Shown: positions 43,293 through 56,164, counted from the first letter of the stretch. The stretch is 64,000 nucleotides of DNA from Antedon mediterranea (GCF_964355755.1 NC_092674.1:7011001-7075000), one strand, 5' to 3'. Notes: a model not told the origin generated them from the sequence alone. Program-made: numbers and translations.

Positions 43293-44394
43293 AACATGTA
43301 AATCATATTCCCATAATGTATGTTATTTTTTTAATGATGATGTTGATTGTTTGACCATTTATATTTTAGTGTTTTGAAATATTAATTAATATTATCATAA
43401 CTCATTCTTTATTTCTATTTTAATGTATATTGGTGCTTTTTTAATGCCATACTTCCGTGTATTTTTTTTTTCATAAACGTATAACAATGTTTGTTTTCAT
43501 AAACATATTTCCATTTTTACAAAAACCAAACTCGTCGGTGTAACAACATGATATAGATAAGCAAAGGTCGTGTAATCTTGTAATAATTGTGAGATTTACA
43601 CGTTGAATCATTTAATTCGTTTGCGGGTTTCTATTTAAAACGCATTCATAGCTAACAATGCATGTAATGAGTATGTACACATAATATGTATCAAACAACA
43701 GGTTAAGTCGGTCAAATCCGATACACGTATGGTATCATGTCTATAGATAATAAACATCGTGCAGTATCGTGTCTGCTGACAGAAATCTTCATCACATGTG
43801 TGATACTGAATATTATAGAATATTTAGAAAGTTGGGTGCTATGGTATTGGTTAGTTACCGTCAGCAGACGCGATACTGCAGGGTGTTTATTGTCACTAGA
43901 TTGATACAGTACGTGAATCGACTCGGAATTTTCTTAAAACAGTATATTCATTTGTCTACATGTTACTTGTTTTGATATTGTTAGGTGTTGTGTCAGTACT
44001 GGATCTTCCTACAAGATCCCAGTACCTTCATTCTCCATTTGTAGATACTTCAGGGGTCAGATGTATCAAACTTGCTTAGAAACAAACCATCTTTACTTTA
44101 TTGTAAGTCAATTGATTACGTCAACAACTATTTGGATAATTATAATATTCGCTAAGCGCACATATCCACCAAAGTGCTCAATATTCTTAAAGTTGATAAA
44201 TAATTTAAAAATAAAGCTTCAATTAACTATCTTGACTTAAGCAAAAAGATGGCTAAACGCCAGCATAAGAGCCTATCTCGCTTTCCTGGTCAACACTCTT
44301 GTACTAAAGTAACAAATGTTTACCCCCAGCTGCAATCAAGGTGTAATTTGAGGAATAGTGAAATTATTCACTCTTCCCTGGTGTAAAGCTATGT

Positions 44395-44543
44395 CTACAC
44401 TATAAACTAGTTTAACAAAAAAAGTTCGATGTGCCCAAATATGGCAGTGATATGCCCAAATATGGCAGTGATATGCCCAAATATGGGTATCATCATGTCT
44501 GTATATAGGCACATGACATTAAAATTTGATGTAGACAGAGCTT
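44395..44543. mobile_element. CArG-MITE copy 12
   Basis: AAAGCTATGTCTACACTATA at left, GATGTAGACAGAGCTTA at right. A 22-bp block with CCAAATATGG is repeated, giving three CArG boxes. Confidence 0.8.
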
Positions 44544-45397
44544 ATGAAGGTTGTAGCCTAGATTCTGTAATATAAATAAAATCAAAGCCCGATTCGACAC
44601 CACGCATCGAATGAGATAGGCCCTCCTGTAACTGTAAATCCCCTCCATGTGTTTATTAAGCCCCATCTCGCATTATGATGTATATATCCTATTTATGTTT
44701 AGGCCTATATTTGTATTTTAAGGCTGAGCTGATTCATCCTGATGAGTGTGGTACAAATTGGGACGTTCCATTTTGCGGTAATACTGTTGATGTCATACGA
44801 AGTAGGTCAACTTTAAAAAAAATCATTATCATTATTATTACTATTATTAATATTATTTACCATTAAGTACCGGATATAAATTATTGTTTATATGTTTTGT
44901 CAAAATGATTTAGTGTAAAAAAACAAAGAAAAATGTTTATTTATAGCAATGTAACGATAATTGGATTTGGATTGGATTTGGATTTGTTTTTTCTTTTTAG
45001 TAGGAATTTCACCCATTTTTATTTCACTATAATAAAAACATGATTGTAGCATATGAAATGTAAATACAAACATTATTAAATATTTTCTTTAGGCGGCCTA
45101 TATGATATTCTCATACAGTTTATAGGCTATAGTTTTATATAATTCATAATTATAATTTCTTGCAAAAAATTAGAGTTAGTTTTTTTCGAAGATCTGGAAG
45201 ATATGTGTTGTTCTTCCACGATTTTGATGGGCTTTGTGTGACTGAACGTTGCAATTACTTTAATTCAGTTTATTGGTTTTTTTCTAAATAGATCATGCTG
45301 TCCAGGGAAGAGAAATTTGTTCATAAAATTGTAGTGAAATGAAGATTAAACCCGTATACCACTCGGAAGAAACACCCAACCGAGAAGTGTACATTTT

Positions 45398-45736
45398 GCA
45401 AATGTAGATCGTCTGCCTTGCAAATGTAGATCGTCTGCCTTGCAAATGTAGATCGTCTGCCTTGCAAATATAGATCGTCTGCCTCGCAAATGTAGATCGT
45501 CTGCCTTGCAAATATAGATCGTCTGCCTCGCAAATGTAGATCGTCTGCCTTGCAAATGTAGATCGTCTGCCTTGCAAATGTAGATCGTCTGCCTTGCAAA
45601 TGTAGATCGTCTGCCTTGCAAATGTAGATCGTCTGCCTTGCAAATGTAGATCGTCTGCCTCGCAAATGTAGATCGTCTGCCTTGCAAATGTAGATCGTCT
45701 GCCTTGCAAATGTAGATCGTCTGCCTCGCAAATGTG
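45398..45736. repeat. 22-bp minisatellite, about 15 units
   Basis: Unit GCAAATGTAGATCGTCTGCC plus TT or TC; 22 bp. Variation is confined to G/A in AAATG and T/C before the next unit. Since 22 is not a multiple of three, the minus strand is open in all three frames; none is a gene. Confidence 0.97.
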
Positions 45737-45961
45737 GGCCTACATTACTGCTGTGCCATGTTTGTCAACGTCATCATCCTGACTGGTCAACAAGTGTTTC
45801 GGTAGTGTTGCGTGTAAGTCGGCCTATTACGTGTATTAACCTATATTAATTGTTAAACCTATTTCGTTTGAATGCATCAGACTGACTTCTGTAGGAAGAA
45901 GCTTCTAACCTTGAATTTGTCAATACTCCGGGTTTCGGTTGTGTTGTACTAGGAAAACCTA

Positions 45962-46255
45962 TGAAGTATGACCATCGGATATAGCAACTCAATGGAGCCG
46001 ATCTGTGGCGAGCAATGTCCGGTATGCCCTTTTGTATTTTGTATGTGTTGAAATGAAATAAAAAAATTAAAAATTAAAAAAATGTCCGGTATGCCCTTAT
46101 TATTACTTTGTAACCTACTTATGCACTGACATGCATTCTGTACAAAAAATAAATATGGGCGAATCTGGTCGCTGTTGGATGATGCTGAAATAAAATGTTG
46201 TGAAGTATGACCATCGGACCTAGCGATCTGTGGCAAGAAATGTCCGGTATGCCCA
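45962..46255. repeat. local repeat, GAAGTATGACCATCGGA block
   Basis: GAAGTATGACCATCGGA and AATGTCCGGTATGCCC occur at 45962-46029 and 46202-46252, and AATGTCCGGTATGCCCTT alone at 46081. Unclassified. Confidence 0.7.
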
Positions 46256-47221
46256 AACAAAACATTTGGGCGACTTTTAAAGATGTTGCAATAAAATTAA
46301 ACATTTGGCCACCAATTTTAAAATACGCATTTTCAATACTTTATCTTGTGGAACAGCACGATTTACACGTGTCCGCTAACAAAACTATCACCTGCGAATA
46401 CAAATTATGCAGATTAGTCATCGCTGTGTCGGATTAAGTGTAATTGGACGCGCGCGTACGTATGTGATTGGCCTATTACTAATAATATTACTAATAATAT
46501 GCAAATTACGTTAACAAGTTGCTGAAAATAATACTACGAACATAGTCTTGTCGTATGTATCTTTTTTTTTCATATGACCTACTTAAATCGTGGTTTTCAG
46601 AAGATTATATTAGCGTGTTAACATTATATGTTTATATTGTCGGGTTCCGGTTGCGTAATTTTTGAAATTTTTGTTTAACCTGTAAATTATATGACGTGGT
46701 GACCTAATTATTTCATAACTAACCAAAACTACTGTAACCGCCTTCCGATATTGGGCCTTGGACACGGTAGCTGAATATGCCCTTTGCTCGATGTAACCTA
46801 GTTTTACAATGTTTTTGTTTTACAATTTAGAACAAATTGGTAATAGTAAATTTTTTTTGGAAAGATTTCTTGAATCGAAAGTGATTTTTCATTTCAATGT
46901 ATTGTTGTTATTTATGTCTTTGCGGTTGTTAACACTTGTTCGAACATCAATATGATTATCATAGCAACAAAGTGATCATCTTATCATTGCATTACAAATT
47001 TGATATAGCTCTGAAACCATTATCAAAAGCGCTGTACATCAAAATTATGTTCCATAAACTTGTTGGAAAAGGAACGTTTTTAGTTTACACCTAAAGCTAT
47101 CAGTTATTTTGAGGTTCTCTTGGTTGTTGTGGGAACTTGTAGCTTACAGGAATCGAGGCCCGATCGCCAATAACGTAACCAAAAGCAACGTGATCTTCTA
47201 CATAACAAAGTAATCACAACC

Positions 47222-48510
47222 AATGAAATGACATGATCTTCTACATTACAAACAACATCACAACCAGCAACGACGTGATCTACTACAACAAAAACAACAA
47301 CATCACAACCTACGACATGATCTTCTACATTACAAACAACATCACAACCAACGACATGATCTTCTACATTACAAACAACATCACAACCAACGACATGATC
47401 TTCTACATTACAAACAACATCACACAAACGACATGGTCTTCTACATTACAAACAACATCACAACCAACGACATGATCTTCTACATTACAAACAACATCAC
47501 AACCAACGACATGATCTTCTACATTACAAACAACATCACAACAAACGACATGATCTTCTACATCACAAACAACATCACAACCAACGACATGATCTTCTAC
47601 ATTACAAACAACATCACAACAAACGACATGATCTTCTACATTACAAACAACATCATAACCAACGACATGATCTTCTACATTACAAACAACATCACAACCA
47701 ACGACATGATCTTCTACATTACAAACAACATCACAACCAACGACATGATCTTCTACATTACAAACAACATCACAACCAACGACATGATCTTCTACATTAC
47801 AAACAACATCACAACCAACGACATGATCTTCTACATCACAAACAACATCACAACCAACGACATGATCTTCTACATTACAAACAACATCACAACCAACGAC
47901 ATGATCTTCTACATTACAAACAACATCACAACAGACGACATGGTCTTCTACATCACAAACAACATCACAACCAACGACATGGTCTTCTACATCACAAACA
48001 ACATCACAACCAACGACATGATCTTCTACATTACAAACAACATCACAACCAACGACATGATCTTCTACATTACAAACAACATCACAACAAACGACATGGT
48101 CTTCTACATCACAAACAACATCACAACCAACGACATGGTCTTCTACATCACAAACAACATCACAACCAACGACATGATCTTCTACATTACAAACAACATC
48201 ACAACAAACGACATGATCTTCTACATCACAAACAACATCACAACAAACGATATGGTCTTCTACATTACAAACAACATCACAACCAACGACATGATCTTCT
48301 ACATTACAAACAACATCACAACAAACGACATGGTCTTCTATATCACAAACAACATCACAACCAACGACATGATCTTCTACATCACATCACAAACAACATC
48401 ACACAAAACAGCATGATCTTCTACATCACAAACAACATCACAACCAGCAATGACGTGATCTACACATCAAAAACAACATCACAACCAATGACATGATCTT
48501 CTATATCACA
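47222..48510. repeat. 39-bp minisatellite, about 30 units
   Basis: Unit AACGACATGATCTTCTACAT followed by TACAAACAACATCACAACC; 39 bp. The plus strand is very poor in G. Units vary at ATGATC/ATGGTC, CATTAC/CATCAC and ACCAAC/ACAAAC. A 13-codon unit without stops keeps long frames open; no gene is inferred. Diverged units continue to about 48680. Confidence 0.96.
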
Positions 48511-49751
48511 AACAACCTCACAACCAACGACAACATGATAATTTACATCCCCATCCAACATTAACGTTATATTCTACATCACATGCAAACAAATAACAAT
48601 CAACGTGATCTTTTACATCACTAATGATTTTATACATCACTAACAACATTATCACCATACGAACATCAACAATACAATCATAATCCTCACCACCATCATC
48701 TAATAGCATTTTGTTTGGTCACTCACTAAATGAGGGCTGAGTTCAAGTTTTGATCTCGATGTATTGTCTGATGGTCACACTGTCTGAGCTTGCGGCTCCT
48801 TTGATCTGTATATATTTTTTGTGTTTATTTTTTGTTTATTTTATTTTGTTTGTAGTTTAGCATGATTGACGTATCGTTCTAAATACAATGTTAGTTTAGT
48901 TAGGTTACAATTGTCTGTCCCTTAGCTGCTTCTTCGTTTAATTTGCAGTTTTTCTATTTTTTTCTTCAATTTTATCAATTTAATTCACTATATTTGGACA
49001 AATATGGATAAATTTACGAAATATAGATTTATCAGTAAATTGACTATTTGGGATGTTAAAAGCGCAGCGAGAAAACCATGTTTTTTTCGCTTATTTTTTT
49101 TTAATGAAAGGTTTTTAAAAGAGTTGTTTGTAGGCGTTACACGCACAGATTATATTATCTTGTTCTTCTGCACCTATCTGTGTTTTTACGTTTATCTTTG
49201 ATATTTTGTAATTCACAGTCACATTTGCCAATGAAAAGTTAATAACCGACAGTATATTTCATAGCACTATAAAACTACTCTTATTGAAGACAATCCAAAC
49301 ATTAATACGAATAACGTTGACTAATTTAGACATTTTCTTATGAAGTTTCACGTGTGGGAGAAGTGAGTCGTGGAATATGAACTCACTTAAGTCGAGTGGA
49401 GGGAGACGCCTTTAAGATTGTGAATGCATGATTAAGTGTGGTCAATATATAGGACTTAATCATGATTAATTAAGAATAGACATAGTAATAGATCTTCTGA
49501 ATTCAATGTAGGAGTATATCTACTTGCGGTTGGTCCTTTGAAATGTCGCTAACTGTACTTGGTGGCTGCAATTAGGCGGTTGTGATTTATTTAAATAAAC
49601 ATAAAAATAATCGACAGCACCACTAAAATTCTTCTCTTATTCCAAATTGTTATCGAGGCCTATATAATACATTATTGTTATGTTTGAAATGATCTGTAGA
49701 CGATTCTCGGTACTTGTCTGTAGTGTTTCCAGTGTCTAGGCAGGTTCTGCG

Positions 49752-49940
49752 AAGCTCTGTCTACACTATCAAACTTTATGTGACACCAAATTGTGATGTG
49801 CCCATATTAAGGTCTACACCATCAAACTAGTTTGACAAAAAAAGGTGCTCAAATATGGTATTGATATGCCCAAAATGGTAGTGATATGACATCACCCATA
49901 TATGGGCCAATCACAATTTTGCGTCGTATCTTGTAGTGTG
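49752..49940. mobile_element. CArG-MITE copy 13, two fused left ends
   Basis: AAGCTCTGTCTACACTATCA, then a second left end AAGGTCTACACCATCAAACT about 55 bp later, suggesting one copy inserted in or recombined with another. CCATATATGG is near the right side. Confidence 0.7.
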
Positions 49941-49971
49941 AGAAGTTTTCTTAAAAATCTTTGATGCTGGA

Positions 49972-50193
49972 CTGATAATGCCATATGTGGATTTACAGTA
50001 CCAGAGAATCTGGTGTGATTTGGATATAGGTCCGTAGTTTACAAACTGATAATGCCATATGTGGATTTACAGTACCAGAGAATCGGGTGTGATTTGGATA
50101 TAGGTCCGTAGTTTACAAACTGATAATGCCATATGTGGATTTACAGTACCAGAGAATCTGGTGTGATTTGGATATAGGTCCGTAGTTTACAAA
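49972..50193. repeat. 74-bp tandem repeat, 3 units
   Basis: CTGATAATGCCATATGTGGA recurs at 49972, 50046 and 50120 with only one visible difference (AATCT or AATCGG), so the duplication is recent. Confidence 0.95.
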
Positions 50194-50443
50194 CTGTAGT
50201 CTACTGTAAGTTGGTTTAGCGGAGAAAACTTCTTGATTGATAATAGTTTAAGTCGGTTTGTTGTATACACTTATTCAGATGATCTATCTCAAGTGGTTGT
50301 TGACGTTTAGATGCACGATCACCTTAAATACTGTATATATACAATATCCTGTATATAGGAGTATATCACGTAATATCTGGGTTATTAGTCACAATGTGAC
50401 GCGTTATGCGTTGGCACTAGTGTGATGCACAATATCGTAACTC

Positions 50444-52798
50444 TTCACACTAAAAAAAAAAGGTGCAAATCTCTACCTAAAAAGGTGCAAACCGATGCAA
50501 CAATAGCAGCTCCCTTTAAGGTGCACAACTGCACCTTTGACGGAAGGTGCAATTTTGAACCCTGATAAAGGGTGCTATAATGCTCCTATGGAGTTCACAT
50601 TTGCACCATATAAGGTGTAATTTTCTACCCTAAAAGGTGCAAACTAAATGCAACAATAGCAGCTCCCCAAAGGAGCAAAATTCAACCTCTAAATAAAGGT
50701 GCAACTTTACACCCTAATAAAAGGTTCAATAATGCTCCTCTAAGATTCAAATTTCTGTTAAAAAGGTGCACAAATAAAAATCACTAAAATACAAAAAATA
50801 TTGATTAAGCTTTGTATAATTTTATTCAACTTTAAAACATTACATTATTCAATTTAACTGCTGAATTAATGGATGGCAATTACCAGTTTCTGCACCTTAA
50901 ATAGAGTGTGGCCATCTCTTCTCAAACCAACAATAGGCCTATTGTTAAAATTATCTAATGATGACATCTTTGGCAGTATTCTCTTCTTATCCCCATATAT
51001 CTGAAACAGTGTTCTTGATGTCTGGTTCACCTTTTCCGAACATTTTCACCTGATTATGTACTTTCCTAAAAAGCATGAAATAGGAAGGGAAACTATTAAA
51101 AATAATATTATCATTAATACAACATCATACAATACATTATTGACATTGTTCTGATTTTTAAAGTCAAATTACCTTGACCACATGCTTCACATACTTTAAA
51201 GTATGTTCCTCTCCCTTTCCTCAGCTCGTAGTATAGTAGGCCCTATATACTAGAGTATTACAGTACATGTGGTCACATTTCTTTCTCCTTTTCTGAACAT
51301 CTTTATATTGCTGCTGATTAGAGCAGAGGTGCTCTTTCATGTTTTAAACTTATTTTATCCCTCCATGACATCATGTAGATTGTAGGCTGTAACTATAATT
51401 AAAAATAATGATAATGTGTATAAGAATTTAATATAGGCCTAATAATACCCAGCTACTGTAATAACTAATATTAATAACTAGGCCCCTGGCCTGCCTAGCT
51501 AGGCCTATTATTAATTATAGGCCTAGCCGGCTAGCTAGGCCTAGGACTGCTTTTAATTAAGTTTAAGGTCTAGGCCTACCTAGCTAGTATTAGTAACCTA
51601 GGCTAGGCATAGCTAGCCTATATTATGCCTAACCTACTAGCTAGACCCAGGTAAGTAGGCTAGGCCTGGTCTAGGACTAGCCCCCGCCCGAAAGGCTACG
51701 GTAGGCTAAGTAGGCCTCTAGACTGCCTACTTTAGGCTTAACCTAGCCTAGGCTTAGGCCTAATAGAGGCCGCCTAGATAGGCTAGGTAGGAGGCCTCTA
51801 GCTTGCCATATTTATTTATTTAGCTATCATTTTTAAGTTTTAGGCCTAGCCTAGGCTTATAGGCCTATACAATAATTAATCTAATAAAAACAACCAAACT
51901 ACATGCCTATAAAGCTTCGTTACTTACTTTTAACAGCTATCCCCTACACTGGAGAGGTGTGGGAGCTAGTAGGCTTAGTTTAATTTTATAGCCTGATTTT
52001 TTGGGCGCAAACTCCTCAATTCAAACTGCATGTTTAACAACCGCACGCGCTTAAAATTATTGTTCAATTCCTGTTTCAAATAAATTTAGAACAGATGCCT
52101 ACATTATGATATTAGATATTCTAATAATATTGTTGAATATGAAAGAAAAGTTTACTTATTCTAGACTTAAGCAAACCAGAGTAAATAACCTCTGAAATTC
52201 AATATTTTAACAATTGTTTACAGACATCTTGCGTGCGCATACGGTACGAAAATTGTACAAAAATTGTACAAAAAGGTGCTATTATGCACCTTTTAACTGA
52301 TGTTAAACCTTATAGGGTGCCCAGTTGAACCTTTCAATTTATCATGTTAAAGGTATTAAACTTTAATTTTCAGTTACAAGCCAGCGACTTTCTAATGTTC
52401 CGTAAAAAAAAAGATTTGTTCGAATTCCGATAGCTGTCCCCACAAACCTATCTATATTATTATTAATCTTTCTTATTTTTGTTTTAACTTACCACAATAA
52501 TGTCATTCTAAAAAAATTGTCCTTATCATCACCTTTTAAGCTTTTAGAAGCCCTAAGTTAAACATATCAAGAAGCGTTCATTAATCTAATAGGTCTTATT
52601 TGTCACACAGTCACCATGGCCTACTTGGGCCTTTGCGGTGCAGTTCTGCACCTTTTTATACTTGTCTGCATTTTTCGATATAAAAGGTGCAAAATTAAAC
52701 CTTTTATGAACTCTGCACCATTTTATGAGAAAAAGGCGCAAATTAGCACCTTTTTATAGGTTTGCACCTTTTATTGCACCTTTAGTTTTAAGTGTGTA
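50444..52798. mobile_element. 2.35-kb transposon-like unit with AAGGTGCAA-rich inverted ends
   Basis: Left end CACACTAAAAAAAAAAGGTG, right end GCACCTTTAGTTTTAAGTGTG, inverted relative to each other. Multiple AAGGTGCAA copies occupy the outer 330 bp on the left and outer 550 bp on the right, oriented inward from both sides with some reversals. No frame over 60 codons lies inside, so it is non-autonomous. The interior includes the TAGGCCTA-dense stretch. No target duplication was recognised. Confidence 0.6.
51478..51870. repeat. TAGGCCTA/CTAGCTAG-dense low-complexity stretch
   Basis: About 390 bp built largely from overlapping TAGGCCTA, CTAGCTAGG and GCCTAGCC words, most palindromic. No regular period is visible. 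Single TAGGCCTA octamers are also scattered through the window (for example 14748, 42860, 44700, 53785, 53957, 59431, 60185). Confidence 0.8.
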
Positions 52799-53649
52799 AT
52801 TGGTCTGTCCGGTTGGTTGGTTCCCTTTTAATTGGTTACGGTAAGTTGGTTGGTCAGTGGGTCTGTTTTGAGGTTGAAAAATCGGGTATGTGTCATGCTA
52901 TTGCAACAAGCTAGAGATGTATAAATAAAAATCTAAAATATGTTATGTTATGTGAGAAACAAGTAGCAATAGAAAATAACACAATATAGCAAAGCATAAA
53001 TAAGCCTAAACACTAAATAAATATGAAGTTGAAGTAATTTCGTTATTGTAATTATTGTTTTTGTTTTCATTTATTTCAACTTTACCTCACCCATGCAGGC
53101 CCAGATCAAATCATGGTTCTTTACTGTGTTTGTACATACAACTACACATATAATTTTAGCAATGAACATAATTACATACAATTTAATAAGTGGTTTTGAA
53201 TTCGTCGTATGTCTGCATACTTATGGTTCCATTCAAATGTACCTTTATGACATATGACTGCTTTTGATAGCAGGTTGACTGCATCAGCACTCCCCGTAGA
53301 GTTCGCAGATCAGATCAAGTTCATAATAAAATCTCTCTTTTATCAACTCTTTAAGAACCTATACAAAAAGAGTTTGAGTTTAAGCAAAGCACTCGAATTG
53401 TTCGGTAAATCCCTAGGCGCTGTCGATGTATTTGCTTAGCGGTTATTTGGTCACTAAACCCCGTGTATACACCGTATTTCTTCAGGGAATTGCTCCTTCA
53501 TGCCCCTTAACGATTGTTTACCCATCAGATGGGGCGTGTTGCTCTATCGGATTGGTTTTCAAAGCTAATTTGTAATAAAAACATAGTTCCGATTTTAGAT
53601 TGATAAATAAGTCGAGTGTAATTTTCTATTACCAATATATTTTCAATAT

Positions 53650-53860
53650 TTTCGTATTGTCCCCAACACATTTTGCGGTTTAAATACAGTTATTCACTAA
53701 CGGAGATAATGATTTAATATTAAATTTAACCAAAAATCCATTGTCTGACAGACTATTTGACTTTTCTTTGTTTTAATTACTGTTTAGGCCTAGTTAATAA
53801 TTTTTTATCCGCTTTTGGTCAAATTGAATAACTTATTAATTGTGCTTCATTAAAATGGAA
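53650..53860. mobile_element. TTAA-type MITE relative
   Basis: GTATTGTCCCCAACA, TTTAAATACAGTTATTCACT, CATTGTCTGACAGAC and GCTTTTGGTCAAATTGAA match the 58.5-kb element in the same order. Confidence 0.5.
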
Positions 53861-54892
53861 AATTCAACAAACTAATTGAACAAACGGACAATGAACTGTA
53901 TATCTTTAATAAATAGCCTATTATATATTTCTATATTGGTAATTATTTTCCTTTTAGGCCTATACAATGGAAAATATTTCTCAAATGTGAAGTGTCCCGG
54001 TACCTCTTGAACTGCCGGTAAAGTTTTTCACGGTACGAGTGGGTATTATCCCTGGACAGGTCAAAGATAATATTCATTGTCAGCCTAATCTAAACTATTT
54101 TCACTAACGCCCGTTCAGTTAATTTCCAGAAAAAAAATATATACAATGTACTAATTTCAGGAAAAGATTGCCAATTTGATTAATTTGTTGTAGAATGCGG
54201 TTGACCAACAATTACACCAATTCATTGATATTAAACCCCACCAATTGTCGTAATTAGGTCCCGGATCCACTTAACCGAAATATGAGTAGGCACTGCACTA
54301 ATTATACCCAATTAACCTTTGAAGAGGACGCTCTAACACCGTCATTACATTTTATAATTGTCGAATCATCATTTACAATTGTTTTTTTCAATAATTGTTT
54401 TGTTCAATTAGTTTTTAAAATTATGAATAACAAGAATATTAGGAAGAGGCATGTGCTTCGTTTAGGACCGTAGCGGGTGTTTTTATTCCATGACGTTGCA
54501 TAGTCAAATTGAGACATTTATTTTTATACCTTCTCATGAACAAAAATTAAAATTATTAAAAATGATATAAATACAATGTTAACATTATAGTAAATTCTTG
54601 ACATTGTGAATAATTTAGCCGAATTAATAATAATATATTGATAAAAACCTCGAAATTTCAAAAGATAAAAGGTTAATATATATATTTTGAATAAAATGTT
54701 TTGGTTTAATAAACTAAACACTTTGTTTTGACTTTGTAATTAGCAAGAATAGAATTTACGTCATTTGTAAAAGTACTGTGCAACTTTAGTACGCTCCAGT
54801 AATTCCTATCTTGTCGGGATGCACAACTCGCAATTTGATTGGCCATTGTGTTAGCTCCGCCTTCCATCGTCACTAACAGCAACGAGAATAAG

Positions 54893-54898
54893 TATAAA
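54893..54898 (+). promoter_or_regulatory. candidate TATA box of the FAM181 gene
   Basis: TATAAA lies 211 bp upstream of the start codon in the context AAGTATAAAGT. Transcription would begin near 54925, giving a 5' UTR of about 185 bases. No splice is needed between it and the ATG. TATA-like strings are frequent in this AT-rich DNA. Confidence 0.35.
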
Positions 54899-55108
54899 GT
54901 TTTGGTGATATTATTACTATCAAGTAGTGTCAAGTTTTCCATTGCATCGTGAAGGTGTGTAGAAAGTTGATCTAGTCAAAATACAACCCGTTTTATTATT
55001 GCAGTTTGATAACTCTTGCAAAAGGATATATTCTTGCTTATTTTTAAACCGTGGTTTATTGTATTTTGGATCTAAGGTTTTTCTTCTTGATTGTACACTT
55101 GTCCTGAG

Positions 55109-56164
55109 ATGGTTCAGTGCGGGAGTATGTCTGGCTTAACTTCAAATCAGTACGGAGGTCTTCTCCATACAGCAACGATTGAAACGTGCAATCTCCTGAA
55201 CTTTGTTGATATGGCTTCAAGTAACATCAAACTTGCTTTAGATCGACCAATCAAATCAAAACGCAAAGTGAATCATCGTAAGTACTTGCAGAAACAAATA
55301 AAACGATGTGCGCAACTATCTAACAATTTTCAAACTCTTAGTGAGAGAAAAGACTCTTCAAAATGTGAACCCGAACAGCCAGCATCAAAGATTGTTAAGA
55401 AAACTTTTCACAGACGAGATACAACGCAAGCTGGCTTACAGAACAAATCTCTTTCGGATTTATTTGATGTGAGACAAGTCAAGAAAGCAATCGACGGACG
55501 TCAGAAAAAGTTGGCAAACATTTCAAAGGTTCCTCTCAGAGAAAGAAAACTACCATCATCGTTTTTCACTGAGCCCGCTCAGCAAGAATTACAGCAACCG
55601 TTTCCAATGGATCAGATTAATCATCGAAATCTTCCAGATTTAGGAATCAGTGAAGGATTAGATTGGTTAGATAATCCTACCGATTTAAGTGAGATTATCG
55701 GAAACTGGGAAGATGAGCTTCCACAGACGGATGCCAATTCAATTGGAGATTCCTGCAGCAGTGTAAGTGTGGCCTCACCTGCTTCTTCTGAACAATTCCT
55801 CGATGATATGTCGTGGCCTAACATGTATCAGGATTCAACGCCAAACTTTACACGACCTCAGTATTTTGAGGAGTTTAGACATTTGCGGGAAGAGCAAGAA
55901 ATGACTGTAATTTCTCCAACTGTTCCAATCATCAATCAACCATCGCATACGTCATACCTGCAATGCGCAGAAGGAATAATCCCTCATATTATTGACACTA
56001 TAGATGATATTTGCAATTCTTTTAATAGTCCTTCTGTTCAGCAACAGAATATGTACTCTGTGACCAACAACGGAACTCTTCCAGGTTTTCCGCAAGCCTT
56101 TGCAAATAAATTCCAACCAGAATGGTACCACGAACAATCATCGAACTCTTATGCTGTTCTATAG
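55109..56164 (+). CDS. FAM181: FAM181-family protein with YAP-like TEAD-binding loop
   Basis: Single-exon gene, 351 residues. I chose the ATG at 55109; an in-frame TTG at 55091 is not a plausible eukaryotic start. The N-terminal box at 28-67 contains [17 protein letters not shown] followed by [19 protein letters not shown], the signature of FAM181A/B. A second conserved box, KSLSDLFD, is at 113-120. The third, [17 protein letters not shown] at 140-156, matches the FAM181 loop known to bind TEAD transcription factors and resembles the YAP omega-loop (LP.SFF). The C-terminal half is acidic and Ser/Gln-rich with no further domain visible. Vertebrate FAM181A/B coding regions are, as I recall, also intronless. 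The basic N-terminal box could serve in nuclear entry. The expected role is nuclear and Hippo/TEAD-linked, inferred from family data. Confidence 0.9.
   Translation: MVQCGSMSGLTSNQYGGLLHTATIETCNLLNFVDMASSNIKLALDRPIKSKRKVNHRKYLQKQIKRCAQLSNNFQTLSERKDSSKCEPEQPASKIVKKTFHRRDTTQAGLQNKSLSDLFDVRQVKKAIDGRQKKLANISKVPLRERKLPSSFFTEPAQQELQQPFPMDQINHRNLPDLGISEGLDWLDNPTDLSEIIGNWEDELPQTDANSIGDSCSSVSVASPASSEQFLDDMSWPNMYQDSTPNFTRPQYFEEFRHLREEQEMTVISPTVPIINQPSHTSYLQCAEGIIPHIIDTIDDICNSFNSPSVQQQNMYSVTNNGTLPGFPQAFANKFQPEWYHEQSSNSYAVL

Larger units (their letters stand above)
38363..54880. other. gene-poor interval between FRMPD and FAM181
   Basis: Apart from the repeats listed separately, no coding or RNA gene was recognised. 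Open frames are all short (under 110 codons) or repeat-derived. Stretches without any recognised element include 41040-42000, 42500-43030, 43300-44390, 46440-47200, 48700-49740 and 52800-53640. Confidence 0.7.

Noticed and set aside
45293-45731. Three overlapping minus-strand frames with ADDLHLQGRRSTFARQTIYI
   Set aside because: A 22-bp repeat reads openly in all three frames; an artefact of periodicity.
47233-48416. 327-codon frame of repeating NDMIFYITNNITT
   Set aside because: Product of the 39-bp minisatellite; no start context, conserved domain or divergence typical of coding repeats.
55091-55108. Upstream TTG start for FAM181
   Set aside because: Eukaryotic initiation at TTG is improbable and an ATG follows 18 bases later.
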